Source of the DNA: Natronococcus sp. CG52
GTDB lineage: Archaea > Halobacteriota > Halobacteria > Halobacteriales > Natrialbaceae
DNA: 64,000 nt
Direction: 5' to 3'
Assembly (NCBI RefSeq): GCF_023913515.1
Contig: NZ_CP099393.1
Span: 186,001 to 250,000 of the forward strand
Shown: positions 36,090 to 44,946 of the stretch, piece after piece
How positions within the stretch are numbered: position 1 is the first letter of the stretch
Layout: the number at the start of each line of letters is the position of its first letter
The notes under the pieces: model-generated
Databases searched by the model: none
What the model was told of the DNA's origin: nothing
The model's input: the letters and a program-made list of their open reading frames with translations, nothing else
Program-made: the position numbers and the translations under genes

Positions 36090-36733
36090 CAGTCATCACC
36101 TCCATCGATTCTCGCACGCTCAACTTCTTCCGATTTTGTTTTCTGATCCTCTTCGTATGCCTGGAATCGGGCATTGTAATCCCGATCAAGCGTATCGGGA
36201 TAGTAGTTTATCTCAATTAGTTTTCGTGTAGAGAAGATCATAATAATGACTCCCGAGATAGGGAAGACGATGTACGTCCAAAACATATCAAAGCCCATAG
36301 CTGGAGCCGTGGAGCGGAAGCCGCTCGTGGCCGCGTAATACCATCCCTGGAAAAAGAAAAACAGGCCGACCCAGAAAACGATGAGTAGTTCAATCGACCT
36401 GATGATACGACGGACAGTAAGGGGCAGACGCTGGAAGACGAATTCGACCTGTAGGTGCTTGTCATCCTTGATCAGAACACCGGCGAGTAATAGCGTAATC
36501 CAGATCATCATGTAACGGCTGAGTTCGCTACCCCAAGCCGGCACAAATCCAAGGATATACCTGGTAATAACCTGTGCCGTGATTACGAGAACGAGAATCG
36601 CTCCCGTAATGACACAAATCGCCCAGATGAAGGACGCGAGCTTATCGGTTGCGGTGAAGTAAAGCTGTATCACCCGTTCGATAGTACTATCCGCCTCACT
36701 CGGTCGCATTTCGGTCGCTGTATCCTCGGTCAT
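36089..36733 (-). CDS. dctQ: TRAP transporter small permease (DctQ)
   Basis: A 214-residue protein, longer than usual because of a roughly 30-residue acidic N-terminal tail and a charged C-terminal tail (YEEDQKTKSEEVERARIDGG). Four helices lie at about 32-55, 68-86, 110-132 and 150-170. The loop LAGVLIKDDKHLQVEFVFQR carries the DctQ signature. It lies 68 bases after dctP and overlaps dctM by one base. Confidence 0.92.
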   Translation of the reverse strand: MTEDTATEMRPSEADSTIERVIQLYFTATDKLASFIWAICVITGAILVLVITAQVITRYILGFVPAWGSELSRYMMIWITLLLAGVLIKDDKHLQVEFVFQRLPLTVRRIIRSIELLIVFWVGLFFFFQGWYYAATSGFRSTAPAMGFDMFWTYIVFPISGVIIMIFSTRKLIEINYYPDTLDRDYNARFQAYEEDQKTKSEEVERARIDGGDD

Positions 36734-36801
36734 TTTACTTGCGTCTCTCTGGTGTTGTTCATCATAGTAAATAAACGTGAGTATCCGCTCAGGAGTTGTG
36801 C

Positions 36802-37986
36802 TTAGGGCGCGTGGTCGTCGAAGCCGAGTTCTTCGCGTGCTCGGTCGATCGCGTCCATCATATCGTCGAGCATGTCCGGGTCGTCCATCTCGTCACGAAT
36901 AACTTCGTTGACTGGTTCTTGCGTCGCCTCACGGAACGTCGCGATTTCCTCTTCGTCAGGTTCGTAGACCTCGACGCCTTCCGCTTCCACGATGTTGGTC
37001 CCCCAGGCTCGCTGAAGTTGGTTGACTTTCCGAGCGTCGGCCGATGCCATCTGTCCAGCTTGGATCACCAAACCTTGGTATTCGGCGGGAAGGTCCTGGA
37101 ACCACTCGTCGTTACAGTGGATAAAGTTCATCGTAAAGCAGTGTCCATCAGTGACGATCCAGTCTATCACTTCTTGAAGGTTCCCGCTAATTACCGTCGG
37201 GATAGAGTTCTCTTGCCCGTCGACGACACCCTGATCGATTCCTTCGTACAGCTCTTCCCACGCCATCGGCTCCGGACTGGCACCAAGCTGTCGGACGAGT
37301 TCCATGTGGGCCTCGATCTCCATCGTTCGGATGTTCAGTCCCTCCATATCACTCGCATCCCGAATTTCAGTACCCGCAACGCCGAAGTTACGGAACCCAC
37401 CGTTATCGTACCAGGTGAGCATTCGGAGTCCGGTGTGATCACGGAAGTCTTCCCACAATCTCTGACCGAACTCTTTGTCGAAGACGTAGTTTGCAGTGAT
37501 AACGTCCTGCTCTATGTTCCCAGTTGCAAATGCGAACGGGGAGGCGTATACGTTGATGTTTGGATAGAACGGCGCAAGGTGGCCTTCAGCAGTCGAACCG
37601 ACGAGTTCAACCGCACCCTCGATATTCTGCTCAGTCACCTCCACGAGACCACCGAGGCCGCCACCAGGAACGATATCGATCGTGAACTGTCCGTCAGTAC
37701 GCTCCTCGATGTAATTCTTGAACGTCGTTGCTGCCCGGTGCTGGTGCATCCCCGTATCTTCCGGCCCGGAATGTGCGAGAGTTGCTTCGATTTCGGGCAA
37801 GTCGTCAAGGTTATCAACGTCACCACCTGCCTCGCTACTACCCTCGTCAGGGAAGATCATATCGGTACAGCCGGCAATTGAGCCCATTGCCGCTGTAGCC
37901 CCTGTCGCTTGTAAAAGCCGCCGTCGCTTTTTATTTATATTACCAGTACCCTTCTGTCCCCCGTTAACGGACTTCTCGTGTTCCAT
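36802..37986 (-). CDS. dctP: TRAP transporter solute-binding lipoprotein (DctP)
   Basis: A 394-residue extracellular binding protein. The ATG at 37986 is preferred over 38013, because the TATA box at 38014-38024 would place transcription start downstream of 38013. The N-terminus has KKRRRLLQATG, a hydrophobic core and the lipobox SIAGC, marking a Tat-exported lipoprotein; an acidic linker follows. The body has FKNYIEERTDGQFTIDIVPG, EMEGLNIRTMEIEAHMELVR and the GVVDGQENSIPT motif of DctP/TakP proteins. It heads the P-Q-M-usp operon. Ligand is unknown. Confidence 0.93.
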   Translation of the reverse strand: MEHEKSVNGGQKGTGNINKKRRRLLQATGATAAMGSIAGCTDMIFPDEGSSEAGGDVDNLDDLPEIEATLAHSGPEDTGMHQHRAATTFKNYIEERTDGQFTIDIVPGGGLGGLVEVTEQNIEGAVELVGSTAEGHLAPFYPNINVYASPFAFATGNIEQDVITANYVFDKEFGQRLWEDFRDHTGLRMLTWYDNGGFRNFGVAGTEIRDASDMEGLNIRTMEIEAHMELVRQLGASPEPMAWEELYEGIDQGVVDGQENSIPTVISGNLQEVIDWIVTDGHCFTMNFIHCNDEWFQDLPAEYQGLVIQAGQMASADARKVNQLQRAWGTNIVEAEGVEVYEPDEEEIATFREATQEPVNEVIRDEMDDPDMLDDMMDAIDRAREELGFDDHAP

Positions 37987-38013
37987 GCTCACAAGCAGTA
38001 CAACTATCTTCAT

Positions 38014-38024
38014 ACTATATAATA
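38014..38024 (-). promoter_or_regulatory. TATA box for the dctPQM-usp operon
   Basis: TATTATATAGT on the minus strand. Counting about 27 bases downstream puts the transcript start near 37992, just before the ATG at 37986, which argues against the upstream ATG at 38013. Confidence 0.55.
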
Positions 38025-38460
38025 GTTCCTAATGATGAAAATATACGGATATATTTTACTTATATTAGGATAGTATATTATTCATTCATTTCTCCATATA
38101 TAGTAATGAATCTCAGTATCACGACTCTAGCATGTTCTTAATATGATAGAAATGAGTAGTATTGGTTGCGAATTAGAACTCTTAGATGGGGACAAAGCTA
38201 GTGAAGGAGAGCAATACGGCTCTATCGAACTGCATATTTTAAACATCACAAATGCCCTAAATTACGAGGTTCTCAAAAATACCGGAATGTTTTGTGACTT
38301 GTGTGATTTCCATCCTTATTTTTTATTATACAGATTCGTAGGTGAACGCATTGGTCACAGTTTGTATGAACGATTTTCGTCTTCTCCAACCCTTGACCAG
38401 TAAAAGGAAAAGACTGCCATACAGAACTTTCATTATCAAGTCGAAACCTGGATTGGGTGT
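38025..38460. other. AT-rich intergenic region
   Basis: A strongly AT-rich spacer between the divergent dctP and enolase-superfamily genes. A small plus-strand frame (38143-38403) has AT-driven composition unlike the neighbours and no domain; I do not support it. The region should hold the promoters and operators of both flanking units. Confidence 0.4.
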
Positions 38461-39597
38461 ATGTCAGTTGTAATCGATACTGTCAAAGCGATCGGCCTCA
38501 CTGCACCACCAGCAGAACCGTTTGGGTACTCCCAGGAATGGGTAACGGAACGTACTTCCACGCTAGTTCGAATCGAGGCGAGCGATGGGACGGTTGGTTG
38601 GGGCGAATGTTGGGGCCCGATCGCCGGTACACGAGAGACCATTACAGACTTTTTTACCCCACAGCTCGAGGGGGAGGATCCACTCGCCGTCGAGAGAATA
38701 TACGAAGATCTGTACGAAGCAAGCCGAGCCGCGTATATGTCTACGATTCCACTCCCTGCGATTAGTGGGATTGATATCGCGCTCTGGGACCTTCGAGGGA
38801 AACTTCTGAACCAATCGATTGCGGACCTCCTCGGCGGTCGGCGCCGGGATGCCGTTCGTGCGTATGCGACAGGTCACTACTTCAAACATGGACACGCTCT
38901 CGAAGAGCAGTACGATCGAATCGCAGCAGAGGCTGCAGACAACGCGGCCGAATTCGGTGCAGTCAAAGCGAAGATAGGGCTCGAATTACTCGGGTACGGT
39001 CACGAAGCAGATATCGAACTTGTGCGCCGCATTCGTGATGCGATTGGACCAGATGTGGCACTTTTTGTGGATGCGAACTATGCGTACGATACTGCTACTG
39101 CCCGGACAGTTGGTCGAGCGCTTGAGGATATGAACATCGGCTTCTTCGAAGAACCGGTCCGTCCACAAAACGTCGATGGATACGTCCACTTACGGGATAC
39201 ACTCGAGATCCCGGTCGCAGGTGGTGAGTGCCACGGGCCGCGTGATTTTGAACGACTGTTAGAGAACAATGCTGTCGATATTGCCCAACCGGATTTGTGT
39301 AACGTCGGCGGCATCACTGCGGCCAATCGGGTCGCACACGCCGCAGCTGCAGCACACGTTCAAGTAATTCCACACGTTTGGGGAACCCCTGTAGCGCTAG
39401 CTGCAAGTCTGCAACTCATCGCAACGCTCCCAGGAGACCCGTGGATCGAGTTTGATACCTCGTCCAATCCCCTACGTGACAGCCTCAGCCCAGACCCGAT
39501 TTGTGCGACGGATGGAACAGTGCAGGTTCCTACTGGACCGGGTCTCGGTATCAATCTTGATTCTACTGCAGTCGATCAATATCGTGTAAGCGACTAA
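38461..39597 (+). CDS. Enolase-superfamily dehydratase (mandelate racemase subgroup)
   Basis: A 378-residue enzyme with the full mandelate-racemase-type active site: K169 and K171 in VKAKIGLE (KxK base), metal ligands D204 (FVDANYAY), E230 (GFFEEPV) and E256 (AGGECHGP), and H305 (VIPHVWGTP), which pairs with an Asp. It should abstract a proton next to a carboxylate and eliminate water from a sugar acid, giving a 2-keto-3-deoxy acid. It lies opposite the second TRAP operon across a 0.45-kb spacer, a typical transporter-plus-first-enzyme arrangement. The exact substrate (for example galactonate, arabinonate, a deoxysugar acid) cannot be read. Confidence 0.92.
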   Translation: MSVVIDTVKAIGLTAPPAEPFGYSQEWVTERTSTLVRIEASDGTVGWGECWGPIAGTRETITDFFTPQLEGEDPLAVERIYEDLYEASRAAYMSTIPLPAISGIDIALWDLRGKLLNQSIADLLGGRRRDAVRAYATGHYFKHGHALEEQYDRIAAEAADNAAEFGAVKAKIGLELLGYGHEADIELVRRIRDAIGPDVALFVDANYAYDTATARTVGRALEDMNIGFFEEPVRPQNVDGYVHLRDTLEIPVAGGECHGPRDFERLLENNAVDIAQPDLCNVGGITAANRVAHAAAAAHVQVIPHVWGTPVALAASLQLIATLPGDPWIEFDTSSNPLRDSLSPDPICATDGTVQVPTGPGLGINLDSTAVDQYRVSD

Positions 39598-39689
39598 AAG
39601 TGCCTCGGGCGAGTATAATCGGAAAATGAACGATCCTTTCTTACATTCGCTACCGCTAACGAGTAGGCGGTTTGCTCCTTGAGAGTGAG

Positions 39690-39905
39690 TACATTACACC
39701 GACTCACCAGTAAGTGAACCGCCACGGATCACCGCGCCCGTGGCTTCCCATAGATTACTCTGAAACACTCCCCTTCTTGACGATATTGATGGTCGCTTCC
39801 GATTCCCGTGGTCTTGTCGGCCGCACTCCCGACACTTGAATCGTGGTGCTGCGGAGTCGGTATGGACGACGGCTGATAAGTTGGCCGGGTATCAGGCTTC
39901 ACCTC
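39690..39905 (-). pseudogene. TnpB (IS200/IS605) C-terminal remnant and right-end hairpin
   Basis: The minus strand reads VVHTDSAAPRFKCRECGRQD and HGNRKRPSISS, close to the zinc-finger end of TnpB proteins (FxCRECGYQDHADRNAAxNI), then a degenerate tail to a stop near 39691. An imperfect palindrome GCCACGG...CCGTGGC at 39721-39744 is a candidate right-end hairpin. The catalytic part is missing, so no nuclease is made. A similar GC-rich sequence occurs at 29700-29731. Confidence 0.55.
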
Positions 39906-40111
39906 CGTACACGGTGGCGCGGGTACTCACCCTTGGTATTTTGTATAGACCCATCCCGGGGTTTTTCTCTTAATTTTTTATGACAACTGCTTTTTCGTAC
40001 GTTTTAATAGGGATTATTTAGATGCTATTTGTATCATGGTCATTTATACAGAACCGGCTACAGCTCATCGAGCAGAAGATTGCGCATATACACCTGTGGG
40101 AGGGAGACCCA

Positions 40112-41383
40112 GTGAACAGTAACGATCGGTCGATCGTCGGGTATGTCATGGCTGGCCACGGGCTAGTACACACGTACGAAATGTCGATTCCGATTCTGAT
40201 GACGATTTGGCTACTCGAATTTTCGGTAACATCAGCACTACTCGGGCTGGTCGTCACCGTCGGGTATGCACTCTTCGGCGTTGGGGCCCTTCCTGGTGGT
40301 ATCCTTGTCGATCGATACGACTCTCGGCTGTTGATCGCCGGCTGTCTGTTCGGAATGGGCGTATCGTTTCTGCTTCTCAGTCTCTCACCAAACATCGCTA
40401 CGATCACGGTTGCGCTCGCAATCTGGGGGATCACTGCCAGCGTCTATCACCCGGCAGGGCTCGCCCTGATCAGTAACGGTGTCACCGAGACCGGATCAGC
40501 ATTCGCATATCACGGAATGGCAGGGAATATTGGAACCGCGTTCGGTCCGCTCGCAACTGCGCTTCTATTGCTAACCGTCGAGTGGCGAATAGCCGCTGCA
40601 TTGCTCGCGGTCCCAGCACTGGTCATCGCTGTTGCGGGAGTAGCAATCGAGTTCGACGAATGGGCGGCTTTAGAGCGAACCGACCGGACTGACGGAGGGG
40701 AAGATTCGTCTGCACAGATTCGATCAGCAGCGGAATTCATCGGGAACACGCGCCAAGTGTTCACAGTCGGTTTCGTGTTAATTCTCGTCGTGATCACGTT
40801 CGACGGCCTCTACTATCGGGGTATACTAACGTTCCTTCCGGAGTTGCTCGGCGATTTCCTCATCGCGTTTACCGGTGATATCGAGCATCAATTCCTTGAT
40901 GAAAGCAGTCCGGTGGCAGAGGAGTTCGACCTCGCGCAGTACGTGTACGTCGGTCTGCTCACCGTGGGAATCGGCGGACAGTATGTCGGTGGAAAGCTGA
41001 CCGATCGATTCGAGCCCGAAAGGGGGCTAGTAGTCGTACTGATCGGACTCGTAGGGATCAGTCTGGCGTTCGTCCCTGCGGCCAATGCGAGCCTCACGAC
41101 GCTCTTGCTCATCACTGCGGCTCTCGGATTTGCGCTATTTGCGATGCAGCCGCTAATTCAAGCAACGATCGCTAAATACTCACCACCGGGATCTCGCGGA
41201 CTGGCGTTCGGCTACACCTACCTCGCTGCGTTCGGGATCGGTGCCGCCGGTGCAACGATCGTCGGGGCACTCCTCACGTACGCATCGATCGTCGTCGTCT
41301 TCGTTGTTCTCGGACTGTTTGCCGCCGCCGGATTAACGTGTTCGTTCGTTCTCCTCTCCCGCGATCGGTCGGTCTCTACGTAG
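40112..41383 (+). CDS. MFS transporter
   Basis: A 423-residue major facilitator carrier. I choose the GTG at 40112, six bases after a strong SD-like GGGAGGGAG; the ATG at 40022 would add an unhydrophobic 30-residue leader. About 12 helices. Loop 2-3 has GGILVDRYDSRLLI and the second half GGKLTDRFEPERGL, the two copies of the family motif. Helix 4 has the SVYHPAGLALISN segment typical of the fosmidomycin-resistance-like branch. A long periplasmic insert of about 40 residues (FLIAFTGDIEHQFLDES on) follows helix 7. It lies directly upstream of a dehydratase gene on the same strand and probably imports its substrate or a precursor. Confidence 0.9.
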   Translation: MNSNDRSIVGYVMAGHGLVHTYEMSIPILMTIWLLEFSVTSALLGLVVTVGYALFGVGALPGGILVDRYDSRLLIAGCLFGMGVSFLLLSLSPNIATITVALAIWGITASVYHPAGLALISNGVTETGSAFAYHGMAGNIGTAFGPLATALLLLTVEWRIAAALLAVPALVIAVAGVAIEFDEWAALERTDRTDGGEDSSAQIRSAAEFIGNTRQVFTVGFVLILVVITFDGLYYRGILTFLPELLGDFLIAFTGDIEHQFLDESSPVAEEFDLAQYVYVGLLTVGIGGQYVGGKLTDRFEPERGLVVVLIGLVGISLAFVPAANASLTTLLLITAALGFALFAMQPLIQATIAKYSPPGSRGLAFGYTYLAAFGIGAAGATIVGALLTYASIVVVFVVLGLFAAAGLTCSFVLLSRDRSVST

Positions 41384-41388
41384 TTGGA

Positions 41389-41396
41389 TTTATTAC
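41389..41396 (+). promoter_or_regulatory. TATA box for the dehydratase at 41419
   Basis: TTTATTAC lies about 27 bases before the ATG at 41419, giving a leaderless transcript. It favours 41419 over the upstream ATG at 41398. Confidence 0.45.
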
Positions 41397-41418
41397 GATG
41401 GCTTCCACTTCCCAGTGT

Positions 41419-42594
41419 ATGGGTCCGACGATCACCCGTATAGAGAGTCAGGAGTTCCGCTATCCGCTCGAAGACGTTGGGAGCGACGAGCACGGATTTA
41501 ATCTCGTCTACGAGCCAGGAGAGACGACGTGGCGAAAACTGTTCGCGATCAAGATCCACACCGACGAGGGGGTGACGGGCGAGTACGTCGGCGGCAACTC
41601 GCCGGGCGCCGCCCAGATCAACATGTTCGCCGATTACCTCGTCGGCAAGAACCCGCTCGAGCGCGAGAAACACTGGAGCGAGATCAAGCGCGCCCTTCGC
41701 AAGTACGACCGGATGGGCATCGGCCCGATCGACATCGCACTCTGGGATCTCGCCGGCAAGTACTACGATGCGCCCATTCACGAGTTGCTCGGCACGTACC
41801 GAACGAAGATCCCTGCATATGCCTCAACCTATCACGGCGACGAAAACGGCGGCCTCGATACGCCGGAAGCCTTCGCCGACTTCGGTGAGGAGTGTCTCGA
41901 GCGGGGCTTCCCCGGCTTCAAGATTCACGGCTGGGGCGGCGGCGATGAGAGCCGGGATATCGAGCGGGAAATCGACTCCATTCACGCCGTTGGCGAGCGA
42001 GTCGGAGACGAAATGGACCTCATGTTCGATCCGGCTTGCGAGTACGAAACGTTCGCCGAGGCACTCAAGGTCGGCCGGGCACTCGACGAGCAGAACTTCC
42101 TCTGGTACGAGGATCCGTACCGCGACGGAGGCATTTCACAGAGCGGCCATCGAAAGCTCAGAGAGAGATTAGAGACGCCGCTGCTGCAAACGGAACACAT
42201 CCGCGGCTTGGAGGCACACGCAGATTTCGTCATCGGCGACGGAACGGACTTCGTTCGGGCCGATCCTGAGTACGATGCGGGCATCACGGGCGCGATGAAG
42301 ATCGCGCACATGACGGAAGCGTTCGGACTCGACGTCGAGTTCCACGCGCCCGGTCCGGCACAGCGTCACTGTATCGCTGCGACGCGAAACACGAACTACT
42401 ACGAACTGGCACTCGTTCATCCCGACTGTGCGAACACGCAACCACCAGTCTACAAGGGAGAGTACTCGGACATGATCGACGCGATCGACGACGATGGTCG
42501 CGTTGACGTGCCTGACGGCCCTGGACTGGGGGTTGAGTACGATTGGGAGTACATCGAAGAGATGCAGACTGGTTCGATCCACGTTTACGAATAA
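41419..42594 (+). CDS. Enolase-superfamily (mandelate racemase-like) dehydratase
   Basis: A 391-residue protein. The capping domain ends IGPIDIALWDLAGKYYDAPI. Active-site residues: K168 and H170 in GFKIHGWGGG (KxH in place of KxK), metal ligands D204 (LMFDPACEY), E231 (WYEDPYRDGG) and E259 (LQTEHIRGL), and H309 (VEFHAPGPAQRH). This is the pattern of a sugar-acid dehydratase outside the best-known subgroups. One base separates its stop from the Gfo/Idh gene ATG, so the two are co-transcribed: dehydrogenase makes the acid, dehydratase removes water. The start follows a TATA box; alternative ATG at 41398. Confidence 0.9.
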   Translation: MGPTITRIESQEFRYPLEDVGSDEHGFNLVYEPGETTWRKLFAIKIHTDEGVTGEYVGGNSPGAAQINMFADYLVGKNPLEREKHWSEIKRALRKYDRMGIGPIDIALWDLAGKYYDAPIHELLGTYRTKIPAYASTYHGDENGGLDTPEAFADFGEECLERGFPGFKIHGWGGGDESRDIEREIDSIHAVGERVGDEMDLMFDPACEYETFAEALKVGRALDEQNFLWYEDPYRDGGISQSGHRKLRERLETPLLQTEHIRGLEAHADFVIGDGTDFVRADPEYDAGITGAMKIAHMTEAFGLDVEFHAPGPAQRHCIAATRNTNYYELALVHPDCANTQPPVYKGEYSDMIDAIDDDGRVDVPDGPGLGVEYDWEYIEEMQTGSIHVYE

Positions 42595-42595
42595 T

Positions 42596-43696
42596 ATGAC
42601 TTACCGCGCAGGAATCATCGGTACGGGAGGTATCGCTGGAATGGGCATCCTCGGCATGCACGAGGAGGACAAAATCGGGCAGTCGAAAATTCGAGCGAGT
42701 CACGCCGGCGGATTCGAGGCTCAGGACGAGATCGAACTCGTCGCAGTCGCAGACGTTGACGAAGAGAAACTCGAACGGTTCGGGACGGCGTGGGACATTC
42801 CCGCCGAGCGTCAGTACGTCGGCCACGAGTCGATGCTCGCGGCCGAAGATCTGGATATTGTATCGGTGTGTACACCATCCTATCTCCACCACGAGCACGT
42901 CATTGACGCGGCACGGTCGGATGCAGAACCCGACCTCATCTGGTGCGAGAAGCCAATTGCTTCGCAGGTCAGCGCCGCAGAGGAGATGGCGTCCCTCTGT
43001 GCGGAGACCGATACCGAGCTGTTGATCAACCACTCGTTCCGATTCACCGACAAGCAACGGAAACTCAGGCAACTCATTCAGGAGGAGGACATCCTCGGCG
43101 AGATTCAGTCAGTTAGCACGCAGTTCCGGATGGAACTTCTGCGGAACTCGACGCACCTGCTCGATACGCTGGTGTATCTTCTTGATTCGCGGGCCGAAAC
43201 CGTTTCAGGCTACATCACCGGTGAAAACGAGGCCGTCGACAGTCTCGACGCAGCCCAGACGGTCGATGATGCTGGCGGAGGTGGGTTCGTCGTGATGGAC
43301 GACGGGACGTTCGTCACCGTCGACTGTACGATTCCGCGTGAGCACTCGTCGATGGCGATCTCGATCATCGGATCGAACGGCAAACTCTATCTGAACAACG
43401 ACGATGGTGAGTGGCGGTACTGGCGACTCACTGATGACGGAGAGCATGTCGAAGAGAGTCTCCCCGGGATCGAAGGCGCCTGGACCTGGGAAGACGACTA
43501 CAAGCGGGCGTTTAGTAACGCCGCTTCCCACATCGTCGACGTACTGGACGGACGTGCCGAGAACGCTTCGCCCGGCGAAGAGGCAACCCAGAGTCTCGAG
43601 ATCATCATCGCCTTCTACCTCTCGCACCATACGAACGGACAGGTCGACGTGCCGCTCGCGAGGCCGCTTCGTGACGTGCGCGTCACGTCTTGGTGA
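42596..43696 (+). CDS. Gfo/Idh/MocA-family oxidoreductase
   Basis: A 366-residue sugar dehydrogenase. Start at 42596 follows the dehydratase stop by one base; a longer frame to 42494 lies inside the previous gene. The Rossmann motif IGTGGIAGMGILGMHEEDK is at 8-26 and the canonical cofactor motif LIWCEKPIAS near residue 120. The C-terminal half has FRFTDKQRKLRQLIQ, then NSTHLLDTLVYLLD with the catalytic-type His, and a beta sheet with GGFVVMDDGTFVTVDCTIPR. It should oxidise a sugar at C1 (or similar) with NAD(P). Coupled to the enolase-superfamily gene it likely supplies its acid. Confidence 0.92.
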   Translation: MTYRAGIIGTGGIAGMGILGMHEEDKIGQSKIRASHAGGFEAQDEIELVAVADVDEEKLERFGTAWDIPAERQYVGHESMLAAEDLDIVSVCTPSYLHHEHVIDAARSDAEPDLIWCEKPIASQVSAAEEMASLCAETDTELLINHSFRFTDKQRKLRQLIQEEDILGEIQSVSTQFRMELLRNSTHLLDTLVYLLDSRAETVSGYITGENEAVDSLDAAQTVDDAGGGGFVVMDDGTFVTVDCTIPREHSSMAISIIGSNGKLYLNNDDGEWRYWRLTDDGEHVEESLPGIEGAWTWEDDYKRAFSNAASHIVDVLDGRAENASPGEEATQSLEIIIAFYLSHHTNGQVDVPLARPLRDVRVTSW

Positions 43697-43835
43697 GCCG
43701 GACGAGACGCGTTCATCTCGGGATCCGGGCGAGTGATTCTCGCTCGAAGTCACCGCTGACCCAAAAGTAGCAATTCGCAGCGTATTGCCTATCTTCAACC
43801 GAGAATATACGTACTCTCGGCAAGTACGCCCGTAC

Positions 43836-44813
43836 ATGGGTTCTGGTACACCCGACATCGTCGTTCTTCGGAGCACAGCACACGGAATATCCAGCGAAGC
43901 GTGCGCGGATGCGCTCCAGTCACGTCTTCCGGAATACGATATCAGGTTAGCGTCGACGCCACGAGAAGAGAGGGAATTAATCGAGCACGCGCCGATTGCG
44001 ACCGGAACCGACATCGATACGGATCTACTCTCTAGCGCGTCTTCTCTCGAGCTATTCGCCTGTGCCTCCGCTGGTGTGGGACACCTCCCACTGGAAACAC
44101 TTGCAAAGAACGGCGTCACAGTGACGAACGCCTCTGGGATCCACGCGCCGAATATTGCCGAGCACGTTCTCGGCAACCTACTCGTATTCGCCCGGCGGCT
44201 CCACGAGGGATGGCGTCGACAGCGTAACAACGAGTGGCGCCGTTTCCCGGCACGTGAACTCAACGGGAGTACAGTAACTGTTGTCGGGATGGGAGCGATC
44301 GGAGAGCGGACGCTCGAACTGCTCGAGCCGCTCGACGTTGAGCGGATCGGAATCCGCAATTCCCCCGAGAAAGGTGGTCCCGCTGACGAGATTTTCGGGT
44401 ACGATAGCGACATCCATGCGGCATTCGCGCGAACCGACTATCTGGTACTCGCGTGCCCGTTGACGGATACAACTGAGGGGTTGATCAACGATGAGGTCTT
44501 CACGACCCTACCACCAGACGCGGTCATCGTAAACGTTGCCCGCGGTCCAGTCGTCGATACCGATGCACTACTCGCGGCGGTGCAAAAGAATGCTATCCGC
44601 GGTGCTGCACTTGACGTGACCGACCCAGAGCCGCTGCCACAGAACCACCCGCTGTGGGACTTCGAGAACGTACTGATAACGCCGCACTATTCGGGCCACA
44701 CCGAAGAATACTGGGAGCGGCATACGGATATCATGGTTCGTAACGTCGAACGTATCGAAGCAGAAGGATACGACACCGAGTTCGAAAATCAGGTCGCCAC
44801 TCCCGGAGAGTAA
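43836..44813 (+). CDS. D-2-hydroxyacid dehydrogenase
   Basis: A 325-residue D-isomer-specific 2-hydroxyacid dehydrogenase. The start at 43836 is set by a TATA-like AATATAC at 43804-43810. The NAD motif VVGMGAIGERTLELL lies mid-protein, followed by CPLTDTTEGLINDEVF, NVARGPVVDTDALL with the substrate-binding Arg, DPEPLPQNHPLWDFENVLIT with the Glu, and TPHYSGHT with the catalytic His. It could reduce 2-oxo acids (glyoxylate, hydroxypyruvate, a keto-deoxy acid). It is one of two such enzymes in the window; the other (45757) is on the opposite strand. Confidence 0.92.
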   Translation: MGSGTPDIVVLRSTAHGISSEACADALQSRLPEYDIRLASTPREERELIEHAPIATGTDIDTDLLSSASSLELFACASAGVGHLPLETLAKNGVTVTNASGIHAPNIAEHVLGNLLVFARRLHEGWRRQRNNEWRRFPARELNGSTVTVVGMGAIGERTLELLEPLDVERIGIRNSPEKGGPADEIFGYDSDIHAAFARTDYLVLACPLTDTTEGLINDEVFTTLPPDAVIVNVARGPVVDTDALLAAVQKNAIRGAALDVTDPEPLPQNHPLWDFENVLITPHYSGHTEEYWERHTDIMVRNVERIEAEGYDTEFENQVATPGE

Positions 44814-44946
44814 CGCTGCAGAAGGAGAGTCTCCATCGGTTCGCTGGCATCCTTCCCAGGAATCGAACCCGACATTACGGTACTGAATTGTCGTATCGGC
44901 TTGCCGAAATAGTAAGGACTATCGGGTGAGCGCGACCAGCACCGGT

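Noticed and set aside
36796-37881. 361-residue plus ORF antisense to dctP
   Set aside because: The opposite strand encodes a complete DctP with signal peptide.
38143-38403. 86-residue plus ORF in the AT-rich spacer
   Set aside because: Composition unlike neighbours, no domain, no convincing start signals.
43205-44413. 402-residue minus ORF across the Gfo/Idh and hydroxyacid dehydrogenase genes
   Set aside because: Antisense shadow of two well-supported genes.
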